From the NCBI GenBank assembly GCA_026967495.1, contig CP114060.1:1-64000 (forward strand): DNA of 64,000 nucleotides. Reading direction: 5' to 3'. The position numbers and the translations under genes are program-made. Position 1 is the first letter of the stretch, and each line of letters begins with the position of its first letter. Below are positions 13,357 to 22,542 of this stretch, piece after piece. A model generated the notes under the pieces. It was not told the DNA's origin. It made no database searches and saw only the letters and a program-made list of their open reading frames with translations. The DNA is from Rouxiella badensis. GTDB taxonomy: Bacteria > Pseudomonadota > Gammaproteobacteria > Enterobacterales > Enterobacteriaceae.

Positions 13357-14478
13357 TCAGCGACGGATGTCGTTCGCCTGTCGCAGCAGCGAGCCACTCT
13401 CTTTCAGGAAACGCGGCGCATAATCGCCAAACCAGTCTTCGACCAGTCTGAACTTATCAATAAACGCCTGCTTGTCACCGCTTTCGAGCAATGCCATCGC
13501 CTCGCCGAACCGCTTATAGTAGCGCTTGATCAAGGCGATATTATTCTCTGAGGACATGATGATGTCAGCGTACAGCTGCGGATCCTGGGCAAACAGACGC
13601 CCAACCATCGCCAGCTCGAGGCGATAGATTGGCGATGAAAGCGCCAGCAGTTGTTCAATCTCTACGTTCTCTTCCGACAGGTGCATCCCATAGGCAAAGG
13701 TGGCGAAATGGCGCAGCGCCTGAACAAAAGACATGTTCTGATCGTGTTCGACCGCGCTGATTTTATGCAGCCGTGCGCCCCACACCTGAAGCTGTTCAAG
13801 CAGCCATTGATAGGCTTCCGGCTCACGACCATCGCAGTACACCACAACCTGTTTAGCCAGGCTAGCCACGTCTGGACCAAACATCGGGTGGAGCCCGACG
13901 ACCGGACCCTCATGCGCGGCCAACATTGCCTGCAACGGTTTATTCTTAATAGACGCCAGATCAACCAGAATACAGTCATCCGGCAGCTTCGGCAGACGAC
14001 CAATCACCTCTTCGGTCAAATGAATCGGCACGCTGACGATAACCATGCCCGCATCGGCAAGCATCGATTCGGCCTGTGGCCAGTCTTCCTGCTCCAGCGA
14101 TTTCACCTGATATCCGGACAGTTCCAGCATACGGGTAAATAGACGGCCCATCTGACCTTTACCGCCAACAATGACGACCGGACGCAGATTCGGATGCAGT
14201 GTCTTGAAGCCTTTATCATTTTCACTGGAATAGGACTCACGCATCACGCGGCGCAGGACATCTTCAATCAGATCGGCGGGAACGCCCAAATTGACCGCTT
14301 CCTGCCGGCGCGAGGCCAGCATCGCGGCTTCGCGCTCGGGGACATAAATCGGCAAGCCATAACGGCTCTTCACTTCGCCGACTTCTGCCACCAGGTGCAA
14401 ACGTCTCGCTAAAAGATCCAACAGCGCTTTATCGACCTCATCGATCTGGTCACGTAATGCATTAAGTTCGGCCACCAT
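13357..14478 (-). CDS. tyrA: Bifunctional chorismate mutase/prephenate dehydrogenase TyrA
   Basis: Converts chorismate via prephenate to 4-hydroxyphenylpyruvate using NAD+, the tyrosine branch. From Met of MVAELNALRDQID the protein is 373 residues, identical in length to E. coli TyrA. It has an AroQ mutase domain (about 1-90), a nucleotide-binding Rossmann motif (PVVIVGGKGQMGRLF) and the dehydrogenase motif GLHPMFGPD. A longer in-frame start 17 codons upstream lies within aroF and is unlikely. The start follows the aroF stop by 7 nt, indicating an aroF-tyrA operon under TyrR. Confidence 0.97.
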   Translation of the reverse strand: MVAELNALRDQIDEVDKALLDLLARRLHLVAEVGEVKSRYGLPIYVPEREAAMLASRRQEAVNLGVPADLIEDVLRRVMRESYSSENDKGFKTLHPNLRPVVIVGGKGQMGRLFTRMLELSGYQVKSLEQEDWPQAESMLADAGMVIVSVPIHLTEEVIGRLPKLPDDCILVDLASIKNKPLQAMLAAHEGPVVGLHPMFGPDVASLAKQVVVYCDGREPEAYQWLLEQLQVWGARLHKISAVEHDQNMSFVQALRHFATFAYGMHLSEENVEIEQLLALSSPIYRLELAMVGRLFAQDPQLYADIIMSSENNIALIKRYYKRFGEAMALLESGDKQAFIDKFRLVEDWFGDYAPRFLKESGSLLRQANDIRR

Positions 14479-14485
14479 AAAACGT

Positions 14486-15562
14486 TTATTCTCCTGAAAT
14501 TCGTGCTGCCAGCGCGTCGCCGAGTTCATGATGCATGTTACGCAGCAGGGCCTCGGTGGTTTCCCAGTTAATGCAGGCGTCAGTCACCGATACGCCGTAG
14601 CGCATGTCTGAACGCGGCTGCTCTGAAGATTGATTGCCTTCGTTAAGATGGCTTTCAAGCATCAATCCGGTAATTGAACGGTTACCGGCTTTAATCTGGC
14701 TGATGGCCGATTCGGCAACCAGCGGCTGGCGGCGATAGTCTTTATTTGAATTGCCATGGCTGCAATCTATCATCAAGGAAGGACGGAGTCCCGCACCCTG
14801 CATCTGTTTTTCACAGTCCATGACATCTTCTGCGCTATAGTTGGGGGTTTTGCCACCGCGCAGAATAACGTGTCCGTCTGGATTTCCCTGAGTCTGCAGC
14901 AGGCAAACCTGCCCCGCCTGGTTGATCCCCACAAAACGGTGAGGCATTGCAGCGGCGCGCATAGCGTTGATGGCGGTGCCGAGGCTACCGTCAGTCCCAT
15001 TTTTAAAGCCCACCGGCATCGACAGGCCCGAGGCCATCTCGCGGTGAGTCTGCGATTCGGTGGTACGTGCGCCGATAGCAGACCAGCTGAACAGGTCGCC
15101 AAGGTATTGCGGACTGTTCGGGTCTAACGCTTCGGTCGCGATTGGCAGACCCATAGTGACCAGTTGCAGCAAGAGATTACGCGCGATGTGCAAACCTGCT
15201 TCAACATCGAAGGTACCGTCCATGTGTGGGTCGTTGATAAGCCCTTTCCAGCCCACGGTAGTACGCGGCTTTTCAAAGTAGACACGCATCACGATGTACA
15301 GACGATCGCTCAGCTCTTCGGACAGGGTTTTCAAGTGACGCGCGTAATCTATTGCAGCATCGAGGTCGTGAACAGAGCATGGACCACAGACAATGAGCAG
15401 GCGCGGATCGCGGCCGTGGATGATATCTGCGATCGTCTGACGAGACTGCTCGATACTGGTTTGATTTTCTACGCTCAGAGGGAATTTGTTTTTCAGCTCT
15501 TCAGGCGTAATCAGAATCTGTTCCGCACTGATGTGCACGTTGTTCAAGGCGTCTTTTTGCAT
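14486..15562 (-). CDS. aroF: DAHP synthase, Tyr-sensitive (AroF)
   Basis: Condenses phosphoenolpyruvate and erythrose 4-phosphate to DAHP, the entry step of the shikimate pathway. The 358-residue protein starts MQKDALNNVHIS, nearly identical to E. coli AroF. It carries LLIVCGPCSVHD, KPRTTVGWKGLINDP, GARTTESQTHREMASGLSMPVGFKNGTDG (quoted in parts) and the metal-ligand DCSHGNSNKDY motif. Pairing with tyrA and the upstream TyrR boxes identify the Tyr-regulated isozyme rather than AroG or AroH. A longer in-frame start at 15673 would run through the TyrR boxes and is rejected. Confidence 0.96.
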   Translation of the reverse strand: MQKDALNNVHISAEQILITPEELKNKFPLSVENQTSIEQSRQTIADIIHGRDPRLLIVCGPCSVHDLDAAIDYARHLKTLSEELSDRLYIVMRVYFEKPRTTVGWKGLINDPHMDGTFDVEAGLHIARNLLLQLVTMGLPIATEALDPNSPQYLGDLFSWSAIGARTTESQTHREMASGLSMPVGFKNGTDGSLGTAINAMRAAAMPHRFVGINQAGQVCLLQTQGNPDGHVILRGGKTPNYSAEDVMDCEKQMQGAGLRPSLMIDCSHGNSNKDYRRQPLVAESAISQIKAGNRSITGLMLESHLNEGNQSSEQPRSDMRYGVSVTDACINWETTEALLRNMHHELGDALAARISGE

Positions 15563-15631
15563 GATGGTTACTCGCGATAAATTTTGAATTTTTTGCTGTG
15601 TATCAGCACTGCGGACAACGATAACACAGGC

Positions 15632-15671
15632 TGTAAACTTTTCAAACCCAGAGTGTAAACTTAAAATTACC
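15632..15671 (-). promoter_or_regulatory. TyrR boxes 1-2 upstream of aroF
   Basis: Two TGTAAA-led elements at 15632-15649 and 15654-15671 (TGTAAACTTAAAATTACC) approximate the TyrR consensus TGTAAA-N6-TTTACA. They lie 70-110 nt upstream of the aroF start, as in E. coli aroF, where TyrR with tyrosine represses. Confidence 0.7.
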
Positions 15672-15799
15672 AATCACACTACAAACCCCACGCCAGTTTA
15701 CAGACGTCAAAAAATTGCATAAAAACCATATATTACAGCAATTAAACAATCAATTACGCCTTTAAAAACAGGCTAAAACCCTCAACATTTCACGCTATG

Positions 15800-15817
15800 T
15801 GTAAACTTAAAATTACA
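15800..15817 (-). promoter_or_regulatory. Distal TyrR box of aroF
   Basis: TGTAAACTTAAAATTACA matches TGTAAA-N6-TTTACA at 11 of 12 specified positions. It shares 17 of 18 bases with the box at 15654, so the two look like a duplicated operator about 145 bp apart, suitable for repression by DNA looping between TyrR hexamers. Confidence 0.65.
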
Positions 15818-15882
15818 AAACATGTTTATGCGGCACAAATCTTCCGCTGATTTATTCACTTTTTACTTTTCTTGAGGCGAAA

Positions 15883-15910
15883 AAAAACGGCCCGCTAAGC
15901 GGGCCGTTTA
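15883..15910 (-). terminator. rplS operon terminator
   Basis: AAACGGCCCGC / GCGGGCCGTTT stem followed on the minus strand by an eight-T run, 18-45 nt after the rplS stop. Confidence 0.92.
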
Positions 15911-15927
15911 TATAACACTTGAGAATG

Positions 15928-16290
15928 TTATCGTGCGTTAACGCGGTTAAGACGCTCTTTGATACGCGCTGATTTACCGGTACGCTCACGCAGGTAGTAC
16001 AGTTTCGCTTGACGAACTTCACCACGACGTTTAACAGTGATGCTGTCAATAACAGGTGAGTGAGTCTGGAACACACGCTCAACACCTTCGCCGTTAGAAA
16101 TTTTACGAACAGTGAATGCAGAGTGCAGACCGCGGTTACGGATAGCGATAACCACGCCCTCGAATGCCTGCAGACGCTTCTTGCTTCCTTCAACAACCCA
16201 TACTTTCACTTCGACCGAGTCACCTGGACGGAATGAAGGTACGTCTTGCTTCAGCTGCTCTTGTTCGATTTGCTTAATGATATTGCTCAT
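15928..16290 (-). CDS. rplS: 50S ribosomal protein L19
   Basis: Ribosomal protein at the 30S-50S interface (bridge B8). The 120-residue sequence is near identical to E. coli L19 (115 residues), with FRPGDSVEVKVWVVEGSKKRLQAFEGVVIA and RERTGKSARIKERL; it has about five extra C-terminal residues. Last gene of the rpsP-rimM-trmD-rplS operon and followed by a strong terminator. Confidence 0.98.
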   Translation of the reverse strand: MSNIIKQIEQEQLKQDVPSFRPGDSVEVKVWVVEGSKKRLQAFEGVVIAIRNRGLHSAFTVRKISNGEGVERVFQTHSPVIDSITVKRRGEVRQAKLYYLRERTGKSARIKERLNRVNAR

Positions 16291-16361
16291 AATATATCTC
16301 TTACCCTAGGTAAACTGATAGTTCGGGAAATGCCTGGAGCTATTGCTCAAACATACCCTTA

Positions 16362-17115
16362 TTAGTCTTGTTGACTGATTCGATGTTCCCGTTGGAACTC
16401 TTTCAGCAACACCTCTTGCTCGTCAGTCAGAGCTAGGTTTTCCAGAAGTTCAGGTCTTCTAAGCCAGGTACGACCCAGCGACTGCTTCAAACGCCAGCGA
16501 CGTATTTCTGCATGATTTCCCGACAGTAAAACCGGCGGTACTTCCATGCCTTCCAACACTTCCGGGCGGGTATAATGAGGACAGTCCAGTAATCCATCGG
16601 CAAAAGAATCTTCTTCTGCCGAAGCATGATGACCCAGCACACCCGGTATAAAGCGGGATACTGAATCAATCAACGTCATAGCTGGGAGGCTCCCCACCGC
16701 TAAGAACATAATCACCGATTGACCATTCTTCATCAATTTCGGTTTTGATTACGCGCTCATCGATCCCTTCATAGCGACCACATACCAGAACAAGTTTCTG
16801 GTGAGCCGCCAGTTCGCAAACGCCTTGCTGATCAAGTTTGCGACCCTGTGGTGAAAGATAAATCACCTTAACGCCTTCGCCTGCCGCTGCTTTAGCTGTA
16901 TGAATCGCTTCCCGTAAAGGTTGCACCATCATCAGCATTCCCGGGCCGCCGCCGTAAGGGCGTTCGTCCACGGTGCGATGCCGATCGTAGGCGAAGTCAC
17001 GAGGACTCCAGCACTCTACGCTCAGCAGGCCATTCTTAACTGCCCGGCCAGTCACTCCGTAATCGGTGATTGCGCGAAACATCTCAGGGAAAAGGCTAAC
17101 TATACCAATCCACAT
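16362..17115 (-). pseudogene. trmD: tRNA (guanine37-N1)-methyltransferase TrmD, frameshifted as written
   Basis: TrmD methylates G37 of tRNAs reading CUN, CCN and CGG, preventing +1 slippage; it is essential in enterics. The first part (17115-16666) ends prematurely after YVLSGGE. The rest (PAMTLIDSVSRFIPGVLG to the stop at 16362) is intact in the next frame. Removing one base from GAGGCTC (16686-16692), to give GAGCTC, restores a 250-residue protein with the knot-forming GYEGIDER-type loop (CGRYEGIDERV) and LSGGELPA. Because the gene is essential and the rest is well conserved, I take this as a sequence error. Operon neighbours are rimM and rplS. Confidence 0.93.
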
Positions 17116-17179
17116 AGCCTAATCCTCATAACGACATTCCACTCAGCCTTCGTTTCTACGCAAGTAGACATTACGGAGG

Positions 17180-17729
17180 TCAAAAACCAGGATCCCAATC
17201 TACTTCAATGATGCGAGTAGTGAGATCGACTTTCTTGATAACCTGCCCATCGAGGAACGGAATCAACCGTTCCTTGATGCCAAATGCATCTTTCAGGTTT
17301 GCTTTAACTACCATGACATCGTTAGAACCGGTTTCCATCATATCGATGATTTTACCCAGTTCGTAACCGGTGGATGTTACTACTTGGCAACCGAAAAGGT
17401 CTTTCCAGTAATAATCACCCTCGCCGAGGTCTGGCAGCTGGCTTGAATCTACGACAATCTCGCGATTGGTCAATAGGTTAGCCGCATCCCGATCGTCAAC
17501 GCCTTTGACTTTGATGATCAGGTCCTGATTGTGGCGCTTCCAGCTTTCCAGCTCTACCGCTTGCCACTTACCTGCCTGCTGGATAAACCACGGCTGGTAT
17601 TCGAAAATGCTTTCGGCGTCTTCGGTGGATGAAAACACTCTGAGCCAACCGCGAATACCGTAAGTTGAGTCCCATTTTACCGAGAACAATCGGTTCTTCG
17701 GGCGCCACTGGATTGAGTTGCTTGCTCAT
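17180..17729 (-). CDS. rimM: Ribosome maturation factor RimM, frameshifted near the 5' end
   Basis: RimM binds S19 and helps mature the 30S head. The ATG at 17729 begins a frame reading PEEPIVLGKMG, as in E. coli, but the conserved continuation STYGIRGWLRVFSSTEDAE is in the next frame. Removing one base within GAGTCCC (17667-17673) joins them into 182 residues, the E. coli length. The uncorrected frame could only start at an internal TTG (17689), losing the conserved N-terminus. Domains are the N-terminal RimM beta-barrel and a C-terminal PRC barrel (DYYWKDLFGCQV). Lies 18 nt after rpsP. Confidence 0.92.
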
Positions 17730-17747
17730 TGCCACCACCGCGACAGA

Positions 17748-17996
17748 TTAAGCTGCTTTCTTAGCGTCTTTGATCAGCGAAGCTACGCGATCAGAAACGG
17801 TTGCACCCAGATCTTGCCAATGAGCAATACGATCCAGGTCCAGACGCAGTGCTTCAGCCTGGCCAGAAGCCAATGGGTTGAAGAAGCCTACGCGCTCGAT
17901 GAAGCGACCATCACGAGCATTGCGGCTGTCGGTCACTACTACTTGATAGAACGGACGCTTTTTTGCGCCGCCACGTGCCAAACGAATTGTTACCAT
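17748..17996 (-). CDS. rpsP: 30S ribosomal protein S16
   Basis: Early-assembly 30S protein of 82 residues, starting MVTIRLARGGAKKRPFYQVVV and including DGRFIERVGFFNP, near identical to enteric S16. First gene of the rpsP-rimM-trmD-rplS operon, with a good AGAGGA ribosome-binding site and a strong hairpin 25-55 nt upstream. Confidence 0.98.
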   Translation of the reverse strand: MVTIRLARGGAKKRPFYQVVVTDSRNARDGRFIERVGFFNPLASGQAEALRLDLDRIAHWQDLGATVSDRVASLIKDAKKAA

Positions 17997-18020
17997 AACA
18001 TCCTCTTTAGTGAATAAAAC

Positions 18021-18052
18021 AACCAGACCCCATCGGGGAACGGGGTCTGGTT
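18021..18052 (-). terminator. Hairpin between ffh and rpsP (terminator or leader attenuator)
   Basis: Perfect 11-bp stem AACCAGACCCC / GGGGTCTGGTT with a 10-nt loop, followed on the minus strand by GTTTTATT. It ends 24 nt before the rpsP start. It may be the ffh terminator or a regulatory leader of the S16 operon; the T-tract is weak and the sequence alone cannot decide. Confidence 0.55.
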
Positions 18053-18177
18053 GCTATATAAAAAGCCCGAAAATTTTACTCATTTTGGCGCAAAAAGCAA
18101 TCGAAAGCGTCGATAACCTCAAACTACTTTTGGCCAGCAGCTAATTAGCGGTACTTATTATCATGTTGAACAGCGTC

Positions 18178-19539
18178 TTATCGGCCAGGGAAACCGGGTG
18201 GCATCATACCTTTCATGCCACGCAGCATTTTAGCCATGCCACCGTTCTTCATTTTCTTCATCATGCGCTGCATGTCGTCGAACTGCTTGAGCAGTCGGTT
18301 AACGTCTTGCACCTGCATACCGGCACCCAGCGCGATACGGCGCTTGCGGGAACCCTTGATAATCTCTGGCTTGGCGCGCTCTTTAATAGTCATCGAGTTA
18401 ATGATGGCTTCCATGCGCACCAGCACTTTGTCGTCCATTTGCGACTTGACGTTGTCAGGCAGTTGACCCACGCCCGGCAGCTTGCTCATCATGCTGGCCA
18501 TGCCACCCATGTTACGCATCTGCTTCAGCTGGTCGAGGAAATCGGTGAGGTCGAAACCGTCGCCCTTTTTCATCTTGTTGGCCAGCTTCTCGGCCTGGGC
18601 ACGGTCTACCTTGCTTTCGATATCTTCGATCAGGGAAAGCACGTCGCCCATTCCCAGAATACGTGAAGCAACGCGGTCCGGATGGAAAGGCTCGAGGGCA
18701 TCGGTTTTTTCACCCATACCCAGGAATTTAATCGGTTTGCCTGTGATGTGACGAATAGACAGCGCCGCACCACCGCGCGCATCACCGTCTACCTTGGTCA
18801 GGATAACACCGGTCAATGGCAGCGCTTCGTTGAAGGCTTTTGCGGTATTGGCGGCATCCTGACCGGTCATGGCATCGACCACGAACAGGGTTTCCACCGG
18901 CTTGATGGCCGCATGGACCTGTTTGATTTCGTCCATCATCGCTTCGTCAACGTGCAAACGACCGGCGGTATCCACCAGCAGCACGTCAAAGAACTTCAGC
19001 TTGGCATGCTGAAGTGCAGCATTAACGATGTCGATAGGTTTCTGGCTGACGTCGGAGGAGAAGAACTCAACCCCAACCTGCTCGGCCAGCGTTTCAAGCT
19101 GTTTGATCGCCGCAGGGCGATAAACGTCGGCAGAAACGACCAGCACTTTTTTCTTGCGCTTTTCTTTCAGGAATTTTGCGAGCTTAGCGACGCTGGTCGT
19201 TTTACCCGCACCCTGCAGACCGGCCATCAGCACCACAGCCGGTGGCTGCGCGGCAAGATTCAGCTCGGAGTTCGCTTCGCCCATTGCTGTTTCCAGCTCT
19301 TTCTGGACGATCTTTATAAACTCCTGCCCCGGTGTCAGGCTTTTGTTGACTTCGGTGCCAACGGCCGCTTCTTTCACACGGTTGATGAAGTCACGCACTA
19401 CCGGTAAAGCAACGTCTGCCTCCAGCAATGCCATACGCACTTCACGCAGGGTTTCTTTAACATTTTCTTCGGTCAGCCGCCCACGGCCGCTGATATTGCG
19501 CAGTGTGCGCGACAATCGATCGGTTAAATTATCAAACAT
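18178..19539 (-). CDS. ffh: Signal recognition particle GTPase Ffh
   Basis: SRP54 homologue that, with 4.5S RNA, recognises hydrophobic signal sequences and hands ribosomes to FtsY at the inner membrane. The 453-residue protein has the N domain, a G domain with P-loop GLQGAGKT (107-114), DTAGRL and TKVDGDARGG, and a methionine-rich M domain with its RNA-binding region (GSRKRRIALGAG) and C-terminal MMKKMKNGGMAKML. Length equals E. coli (453). Upstream of the rpsP operon and divergent from ypjD. Confidence 0.98.
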   Translation of the reverse strand: MFDNLTDRLSRTLRNISGRGRLTEENVKETLREVRMALLEADVALPVVRDFINRVKEAAVGTEVNKSLTPGQEFIKIVQKELETAMGEANSELNLAAQPPAVVLMAGLQGAGKTTSVAKLAKFLKEKRKKKVLVVSADVYRPAAIKQLETLAEQVGVEFFSSDVSQKPIDIVNAALQHAKLKFFDVLLVDTAGRLHVDEAMMDEIKQVHAAIKPVETLFVVDAMTGQDAANTAKAFNEALPLTGVILTKVDGDARGGAALSIRHITGKPIKFLGMGEKTDALEPFHPDRVASRILGMGDVLSLIEDIESKVDRAQAEKLANKMKKGDGFDLTDFLDQLKQMRNMGGMASMMSKLPGVGQLPDNVKSQMDDKVLVRMEAIINSMTIKERAKPEIIKGSRKRRIALGAGMQVQDVNRLLKQFDDMQRMMKKMKNGGMAKMLRGMKGMMPPGFPGR

Positions 19540-19718
19540 CGTCTCTTGCTCAACGTAATGACAGGCCGCCTTTGCGACACAATTGCGGGATTATAACACG
19601 AGAAGTCCGCACAATCTCTGCCCGATATATAAAGGTAAAAACAGGAAGGTTGTTGGAGCACGACGCCGGGGACGCTATACTGGCTTTCTCATTCATTTTT
19701 CGACGCAAATGACACAAT

Positions 19719-20510
19719 ATGCCAGCTTTAGCTCTTGTCGCCATGATCGCCTATTTGTTAAGCCTTTCACTGATCATTCCCAGCCTGATCCGCAAGAATG
19801 GCACCTATCGGCGCATAGCGTTACTTTCGGCTTTCGTTGCCCTGATTTGTCACGCCATTACGCTCGAACAGCGGGTATTTGACGTCAGCACTGGGCAAAA
19901 CCTGAGTCTGGTCAATATCGGCTCTATCGTCAGCCTGATCATTTGCACCGTCATGACCGTGGCCGCCTCGCGCAGCCGCGGGTGGTTTATTTTGCCGATT
20001 GTCTACTGCTTTGCGTTAATCAATCTGGCCCTGGTTGCCTTCCTGCCAGGCGAATTTATCACTCACCTTGAGGCCAGCAAAGGCCTGCTGGTGCACATCG
20101 GATTAGCGCTTTTCTCTTACGCAACGCTGATTATCGCCGCGCTTTATGCGCTGCAACTGGCGTGGCTCGATTACCAGCTCAAGAACAAGAAACTGAGTTT
20201 CTCAGCCGACATGCCGCCGCTGATGAGCATCGAGCGCAAACTGTTCCATATCACACAGGGCGGGGTAATCCTGCTGACCCTAACGCTTTGCACAGGCCTG
20301 TTATATATGGAGAATCTCTTCAGCCGCGAAAACATCGACAAAGCGGTGCTGTCTATTCTGGCCTGGCTGGTTTACATCGTTCTGCTGTGGGGACACTATC
20401 ACGAAGGCTGGCGTGGCCGTCGCGTGGTATGGTTTAGCATGGCAGGTGCCATTTTGCTGACGCTTGCCTATTTCGGCAGCCGCCTTATTCAGCAGCTCAC
20501 GGTCCATTAA
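19719..20510 (+). CDS. ypjD: Inner membrane protein YpjD (CcsA/CcmC-like cytochrome c assembly family)
   Basis: 263-residue integral membrane protein with about eight hydrophobic segments (for example LALVAMIAYLLSLSLII, SIVSLIICTVMTVAA and GGVILLTLTLCTGLLY). It belongs to the cytochrome c assembly (CcsA-type) family, although the tryptophan-rich haem-handling motif of true CcmC/CcmF is not evident. Its molecular role is not established. The ffh-ypjD-corB order is conserved in enterics; corB starts 45 nt downstream. Confidence 0.88.
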   Translation: MPALALVAMIAYLLSLSLIIPSLIRKNGTYRRIALLSAFVALICHAITLEQRVFDVSTGQNLSLVNIGSIVSLIICTVMTVAASRSRGWFILPIVYCFALINLALVAFLPGEFITHLEASKGLLVHIGLALFSYATLIIAALYALQLAWLDYQLKNKKLSFSADMPPLMSIERKLFHITQGGVILLTLTLCTGLLYMENLFSRENIDKAVLSILAWLVYIVLLWGHYHEGWRGRRVVWFSMAGAILLTLAYFGSRLIQQLTVH

Positions 20511-20555
20511 TCGTTATTCGTAACTATTAATCTATAAATAAATAAGGAATTACCG

Positions 20556-21842
20556 TTGGAGCACGTCTCTACAACTACCCTCATTATCATCCTGGTTGTC
20601 ATGGTGGTAGTTTCCGGCTATTTTTCGGCTTCCGAAACCGGAATGATGACCCTCAATCGCTACCGTTTACGCCATCTTTCCAAGCAGGGCAACCGCGCCG
20701 CGCGCCGCGTGGAGAAACTTCTCAAGCGTCCCGATCAGCTCATCAGCCTGGTACTGATTGGCAACAACCTGGTCAATATTCTGGCCTCTGCGCTGGCGAC
20801 TATCGTGGGGATGCGCCTCTACGGCGATGCCGGTGTGGCGATTGCCACCGGTGTGCTGACCTTCGTGGTACTGCTGTTCGCTGAAGTCCTGCCAAAGACC
20901 TATGCGGCGCTTCACCCGGAGCGCGTCGCCTTCCCAAGCAGCCTGCTGCTGCGTCCGCTTCAGACCATCATGCTGCCGCTGGTCTGGCTGCTCAACAGTC
21001 TCTCGAAGGTTCTGATGCGCATGTTTGGTATCAAAACCAACGTTGGCATTAGCGATGCAGTCAGCAAGGAAGAGTTACGCACCATCGTGAACGAGTCACG
21101 CTCACAGATTTCCCGCCGCAATCAGGACATGCTGCTGTCGGTGCTGGACCTGGAAAAGGTCTCGGTCGATGACATAATGGTGCCGCGTAACGAAATCGTC
21201 GGCATTGATATCAACGATGACTGGAAGTCAATTATTCGCCAGCTGACCCACTCGCCGCACGGTCGTATCGTGCTTTACCGCGACTCTCTCGACGACTCAA
21301 TCGGCATGCTGCGACTACGCGAAGCCTATCGACTGATGACCGAAAAGCGTGAGTTCAACAAAGAGAACCTGCTGCGCGCCGCCGACGAGATTTACTACAT
21401 CCCGGAAGGCACCCCGCTGAATATTCAGCTGGTCAAGTTCCAGCGCAACAAGAAGAAAGTCGGCATCGTGGTCGATGAGTATGGCGATATTCAGGGGCTG
21501 GTCACGGTTGAGGATATCCTCGAAGAGATAGTGGGTGACTTCACGACCTCGATGTCGCCAACGCTTGCAGAAGAAGTGACCCCGCAGAGTGACGGCACCG
21601 TGCTGATTGAAGGTAGCGCCAACGTACGTGAGCTGAACAAGGCCTTCAACTGGAATCTTCCAACCGAAGGGCCGCGTACCATCAACGGGATGCTGCTCGA
21701 GGTGCTGGAAGATATTCCAAAAGCCGGAACCAGCCTGCGTATCGAGAGCTATGAGGTCGAGATCCTCGACGTACAGGACAACATGATCAAACAGGTCAAG
21801 GTCCGACCGTTGAAGACGCTGCGCAGCAGCACCGAACACTAA
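20556..21842 (+). CDS. corB: CorB/YfjD family CNNM-type transporter-associated membrane protein
   Basis: 428-residue protein with an N-terminal DUF21/CNNM membrane domain of three or four helices (motifs SASETGMMTLNRYRL and LIGNNLVNILASALATIVG), a CBS-domain pair (about 190-330) and a C-terminal CorC/HlyC domain (EILDVQDNMIKQVKV). In Salmonella CorB is implicated in Mg2+/Co2+ efflux; bacterial CNNM proteins transport Mg2+. It begins with TTG (20556) after AAGGAATTACCG. The TTG is supported because MEHVSTTTLIIIL matches the E. coli N-terminus. Confidence 0.93.
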   Translation: MEHVSTTTLIIILVVMVVVSGYFSASETGMMTLNRYRLRHLSKQGNRAARRVEKLLKRPDQLISLVLIGNNLVNILASALATIVGMRLYGDAGVAIATGVLTFVVLLFAEVLPKTYAALHPERVAFPSSLLLRPLQTIMLPLVWLLNSLSKVLMRMFGIKTNVGISDAVSKEELRTIVNESRSQISRRNQDMLLSVLDLEKVSVDDIMVPRNEIVGIDINDDWKSIIRQLTHSPHGRIVLYRDSLDDSIGMLRLREAYRLMTEKREFNKENLLRAADEIYYIPEGTPLNIQLVKFQRNKKKVGIVVDEYGDIQGLVTVEDILEEIVGDFTTSMSPTLAEEVTPQSDGTVLIEGSANVRELNKAFNWNLPTEGPRTINGMLLEVLEDIPKAGTSLRIESYEVEILDVQDNMIKQVKVRPLKTLRSSTEH

Positions 21843-21872
21843 TTCCTTCGCGGATCCTATTCTGCGGGTAAT

Positions 21873-21905
21873 AAAAAAGACGCGATCAATATCGCGTCTT
21901 TTTTT
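21873..21905. terminator. Bidirectional terminator between corB and luxS
   Basis: AAAAAAGACGCGAT / ATCGCGTCTTTTTT stem with flanking A and T tracts, placed between the two convergent genes. Confidence 0.9.
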
Positions 21906-21948
21906 ATGCTTTTAAACCGCAGGAATGCAGCGATTCAATGCTGAACGA

Positions 21949-22464
21949 CTAGATGTGCAGTTCGGTCAGCTTCTCTGGTGGCAGCGCCAGTTCGTCGTTG
22001 TGGTTGATACCGATTTCGCTATCAACGATGTGCTGAGCGATTTCCTGTGCTTCTTTCAGCGAGTGCATGTTGCAGGTACCGCACTGATAAATGTTCAGCT
22101 CAGGGATCTGGTTCTGATCTTTAACCTTCAGGATATCGGCCATTGCCGCTTTCCATGAGTCAGCAACCCGCTTTTCGTCCGGTAACCCAATCAGGCTCAT
22201 GTAGAAACCTGTGCGGCAACCCATCGGAGAAATATCGATAATTTCGACGCCGTTACCATTCAGGTGGTTACGCATAAAACCAGCGAACAGGTGCTCCAAA
22301 GTATGGGTACCACGTTCGGTCATCACTTCAATATTCGGGCGGCAGAAACGCAGATCGAATACGGTAATGGTGTCCCCACTTGGGGTTTTCATGGTCTTAG
22401 CGACGCGAACAGCAGGGGCTGCCATTCGTGTATGGTCTACCGTAAAGCTATCCAACAGTGGCAT
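21949..22464 (-). CDS. luxS: S-ribosylhomocysteine lyase LuxS (AI-2 synthase)
   Basis: Cleaves S-ribosylhomocysteine to homocysteine and DPD, the precursor of autoinducer-2, in the activated methyl cycle. The 171-residue protein has the Fe2+-binding HTLEHLF motif (His54, His58), catalytic Cys in ISPMGCRTGFY, Glu57 as general base and the third metal ligand in QCGTCNMHS. Its promoter region overlaps the divergent sRNA gene micA, the conserved enteric luxS-micA-gshA layout. Confidence 0.98.
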   Translation of the reverse strand: MPLLDSFTVDHTRMAAPAVRVAKTMKTPSGDTITVFDLRFCRPNIEVMTERGTHTLEHLFAGFMRNHLNGNGVEIIDISPMGCRTGFYMSLIGLPDEKRVADSWKAAMADILKVKDQNQIPELNIYQCGTCNMHSLKEAQEIAQHIVDSEIGINHNDELALPPEKLTELHI

Positions 22465-22542
22465 ATCGTCACCTCTCCTAAAAAAATTTATTTTTTTATC
22501 GAACTCAGGAAACCTTTTCCCATATCACGAGTCTGAATATAT

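Noticed and set aside
18682..19407. 241-codon plus-strand frame opposite ffh
   Set aside because: Shadow of the conserved ffh gene; composition follows the complementary codon pattern.
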